Assembly (NCBI GenBank): GCA_016217625.1 | Contig: JACRHK010000148.1 | Coordinates: forward strand, 1-6,803 | Reading direction: 5' to 3' | Source of the DNA: Nitrospirota bacterium | GTDB taxonomy: Bacteria > Nitrospirota > RBG-16-64-22 > JACRHK01 | Length of the DNA: 6,803 bases | In this document: positions 5,903 through 6,803 of the stretch, piece after piece | Numbering within the stretch: the stretch's first letter is position 1 | Layout of the letters: every line of letters starts with the position of its first letter | Notes under the pieces: generated by a model | What the model was told of the DNA's origin: nothing | Databases searched by the model: none | What the model saw: the letters and a program-made list of their open reading frames with translations, nothing else | Position numbers and translations under genes: made by a program

Positions 5903-6027
5903 GTGAGGTAGGAGCCGTCTCCTGACGGCGAAAGAGAGTCGCCAACAGGAGTTGGCTCGTACAGGGGTCAGGAGAGAGCAACAGCTTGTCACTTCTGACT
6001 TTTGACTCTTGACTACTGACTGTCACT
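5888..6027. repeat. Inverted pair of degenerate 7-bp tandem repeats, grpE-dnaK junction
   Basis: The left array has units AGTCAGG, AGTCATG and AGTGAGG at 5888, 5895 and 5902. The right array has TCACTTC at 5989, then TGACTNN units at 5996, 6003, 6010 and 6017, and a slipped last unit at 6023. The cores AGTCA and TGACT are reverse complements with 7-bp periodicity. Between them lie about 80 nt holding two further hairpins. The left array encodes the last four GrpE residues, and the grpE TGA lies within it. Unlike the other two arrays, this one leaves an intact Shine-Dalgarno sequence before the next gene. Confidence 0.8.
5914..5956 (+). other. Twin hairpins with complementary loops that can refold into one (possible RNA switch)
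   Basis: Hairpin 1 pairs GCCGTC (5914-5919) with GACGGC (5924-5929) over the loop TCCT. Hairpin 2 pairs GCCAAC (5941-5946) with GTTGGC (5951-5956) over the loop AGGA. The two loops are perfectly complementary. The alternative fold pairs CTCCTG (5919-5924) with CAGGAG (5946-5951) and GGCGA (5927-5931) with TCGCC (5939-5943), which excludes both hairpins. The region lies in the dnaK leader, upstream of its ribosome binding site. The pairings are read directly from the sequence; a regulatory role is inference. Confidence 0.6.
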
Positions 6028-6032
6028 TAGAT

Positions 6033-6038
6033 AGGAGG
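6033..6038 (+). promoter_or_regulatory. dnaK Shine-Dalgarno sequence
   Basis: A perfect AGGAGG lies 5 nt before the dnaK ATG. It is the strongest ribosome binding site in the window, fitting a highly expressed chaperone. Its AGGAG is also repeated four times upstream and is complementary to the single CTCCT at 5919-5923. Confidence 0.9.
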
Positions 6039-6043
6039 CAACT

Positions 6044-6803
6044 ATGGGAAAGGTTATCGGCATTGATTTAGGAACGACCAACTCCGTGGTGGCGATCCTG
6101 GAGGGGGGCGAACCGGTCGTGATCCCCAACCAGGAGGGGGCCCGGCTGACTCCTTCGGTAGTGGCCTTCGCCGAGTCGGGGGAGCGGCTGGTGGGGCAGA
6201 TTGCCAAGCGGCAGGCGATTACCAATCCGGAGAACACCGTTTTTTCGATTAAGCGTCTCGTCGGACGGAAGAAGGATACTCCTGTGGTCGCCGAGGCGAC
6301 GAAGCATCTCCCCTACAAGATCGTCGAAGCGCCCAACGGGGACGCCCACGTGGAGATCCGGGGCAAACGGCACAGCCCCTCCGAGATCTCAGCCATGATC
6401 CTCCAGAAGCTGCGCCAGGCGGCGGAAGACTACCTGGGCGAGAAGATCAACGATGCCGTCATCACCGTGCCCGCCTATTTCAACGACTCGCAGCGGCAGG
6501 CGACGAAGGACGCCGGAACGATCGCGGGCCTCAACGTGCTCCGCATCATCAATGAGCCGACCGCCGCCTCGCTCGCCTATGGCATTGAGAAGAAGAAGGA
6601 TGAGACGATCGCCGTCTACGACCTGGGGGGCGGGACGTTCGACATCTCCGTCTTGGAGCTGGGCGAGGGAGTCTTCGAGGTCAAATCGACGAACGGGGAC
6701 ACCTATCTGGGAGGCGACGACTTCGACCAGCGGATCATCGAATGGATCTGCGATGAGTTCAAGAAGGACCAGGGGGTCGACCTCCGGAAGGATCGGATGG
6801 CGC
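6044..6803 (+). CDS. dnaK: Chaperone protein DnaK (HSP70), N-terminal part
   Basis: The window ends after 253 codons, so only the start is present, covering much of the ATPase (nucleotide-binding) domain. DnaK binds unfolded polypeptides in an ATP-regulated cycle with DnaJ and GrpE in the cytoplasm. The HSP70 signature [12 protein letters not shown] is at residues 5-16. Lys70 (SIKRLVGR), Pro143 and Arg151 ([17 protein letters not shown]), Glu171 ([12 protein letters not shown]) and Asp193/Thr198 ([12 protein letters not shown]) match the catalytic and allosteric residues of E. coli DnaK, the last two with a one-residue offset. No frameshift or missing key residue is seen. The ATG is fixed by the AGGAGG upstream and the family start [14 protein letters not shown]. 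The long leader after grpE is unusual for this operon and carries repeats and hairpins. The 3' end and any dnaJ lie beyond the window. Confidence 0.98.
   Translation, partial: MGKVIGIDLGTTNSVVAILEGGEPVVIPNQEGARLTPSVVAFAESGERLVGQIAKRQAITNPENTVFSIKRLVGRKKDTPVVAEATKHLPYKIVEAPNGDAHVEIRGKRHSPSEISAMILQKLRQAAEDYLGEKINDAVITVPAYFNDSQRQATKDAGTIAGLNVLRIINEPTAASLAYGIEKKKDETIAVYDLGGGTFDISVLELGEGVFEVKSTNGDTYLGGDDFDQRIIEWICDEFKKDQGVDLRKDRMA

Overview
This is a GC-rich bacterial chromosomal window. All genes lie on the plus strand. It joins the end of an isoprenoid-precursor operon to the start of an HrcA-type heat-shock operon. The DXP pathway (dxs), TlyA and the order hrcA-grpE-dnaK point to a free-living bacterium. 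High GC and short degenerate intergenic repeats would suit phyla such as NC10/Methylomirabilota, Deltaproteobacteria-like lineages or Acidobacteria. That placement is a guess, because the sequence holds no decisive marker.

Layout. 1-384: C-terminal part of a farnesyl/geranylgeranyl diphosphate synthase (ispA-like). 495-2405: dxs, complete. 2439-3179: tlyA, rRNA 2'-O-methyltransferase. 3176-3973: an unrecognised alpha-helical repeat protein whose ATG overlaps the tlyA stop by 4 bp. 3974-4160: the only clear promoter region, with a TTGACA-N17-TACAGT promoter followed by a degenerate CIRCE operator. 4161-5201: hrcA. 5315-5902: grpE, whose start is reassigned to GTG 5315. 6044-6803: dnaK, cut by the window end.

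How the genes work together. IspA and Dxs supply C5 units and condense them to prenyl diphosphates. TlyA modifies ribosomal RNA. HrcA is expected to repress its own operon through CIRCE. GrpE is the nucleotide-exchange factor for DnaK.

Non-coding structure is the unusual part. Three gene junctions (ispA/dxs, dxs/tlyA, grpE/dnaK) carry degenerate arrays with a 7-bp period. Each is arranged as an inverted pair, and each junction uses a different heptamer. The arrays run into the 3' ends of dxs and grpE, supplying their last codons. They end within a few bases of the dxs and tlyA start codons, and those two genes lack a visible Shine-Dalgarno sequence. The hrcA/grpE junction instead holds a MITE-like element of about 105 bp with 14-bp perfect terminal inverted repeats bounded by CTAG. 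Removing it restores a compact 8-nt junction. The grpE-dnaK leader also contains two adjacent hairpins with compensatory stem differences and complementary tetraloops, which can refold into one long hairpin. It carries five AGGAG pentamers, one of them the dnaK ribosome binding site, and one CTCCT. No tRNA, rRNA, CRISPR array, complete insertion sequence or convincing intrinsic terminator was seen. No gene-free stretch exceeds 300 bases.
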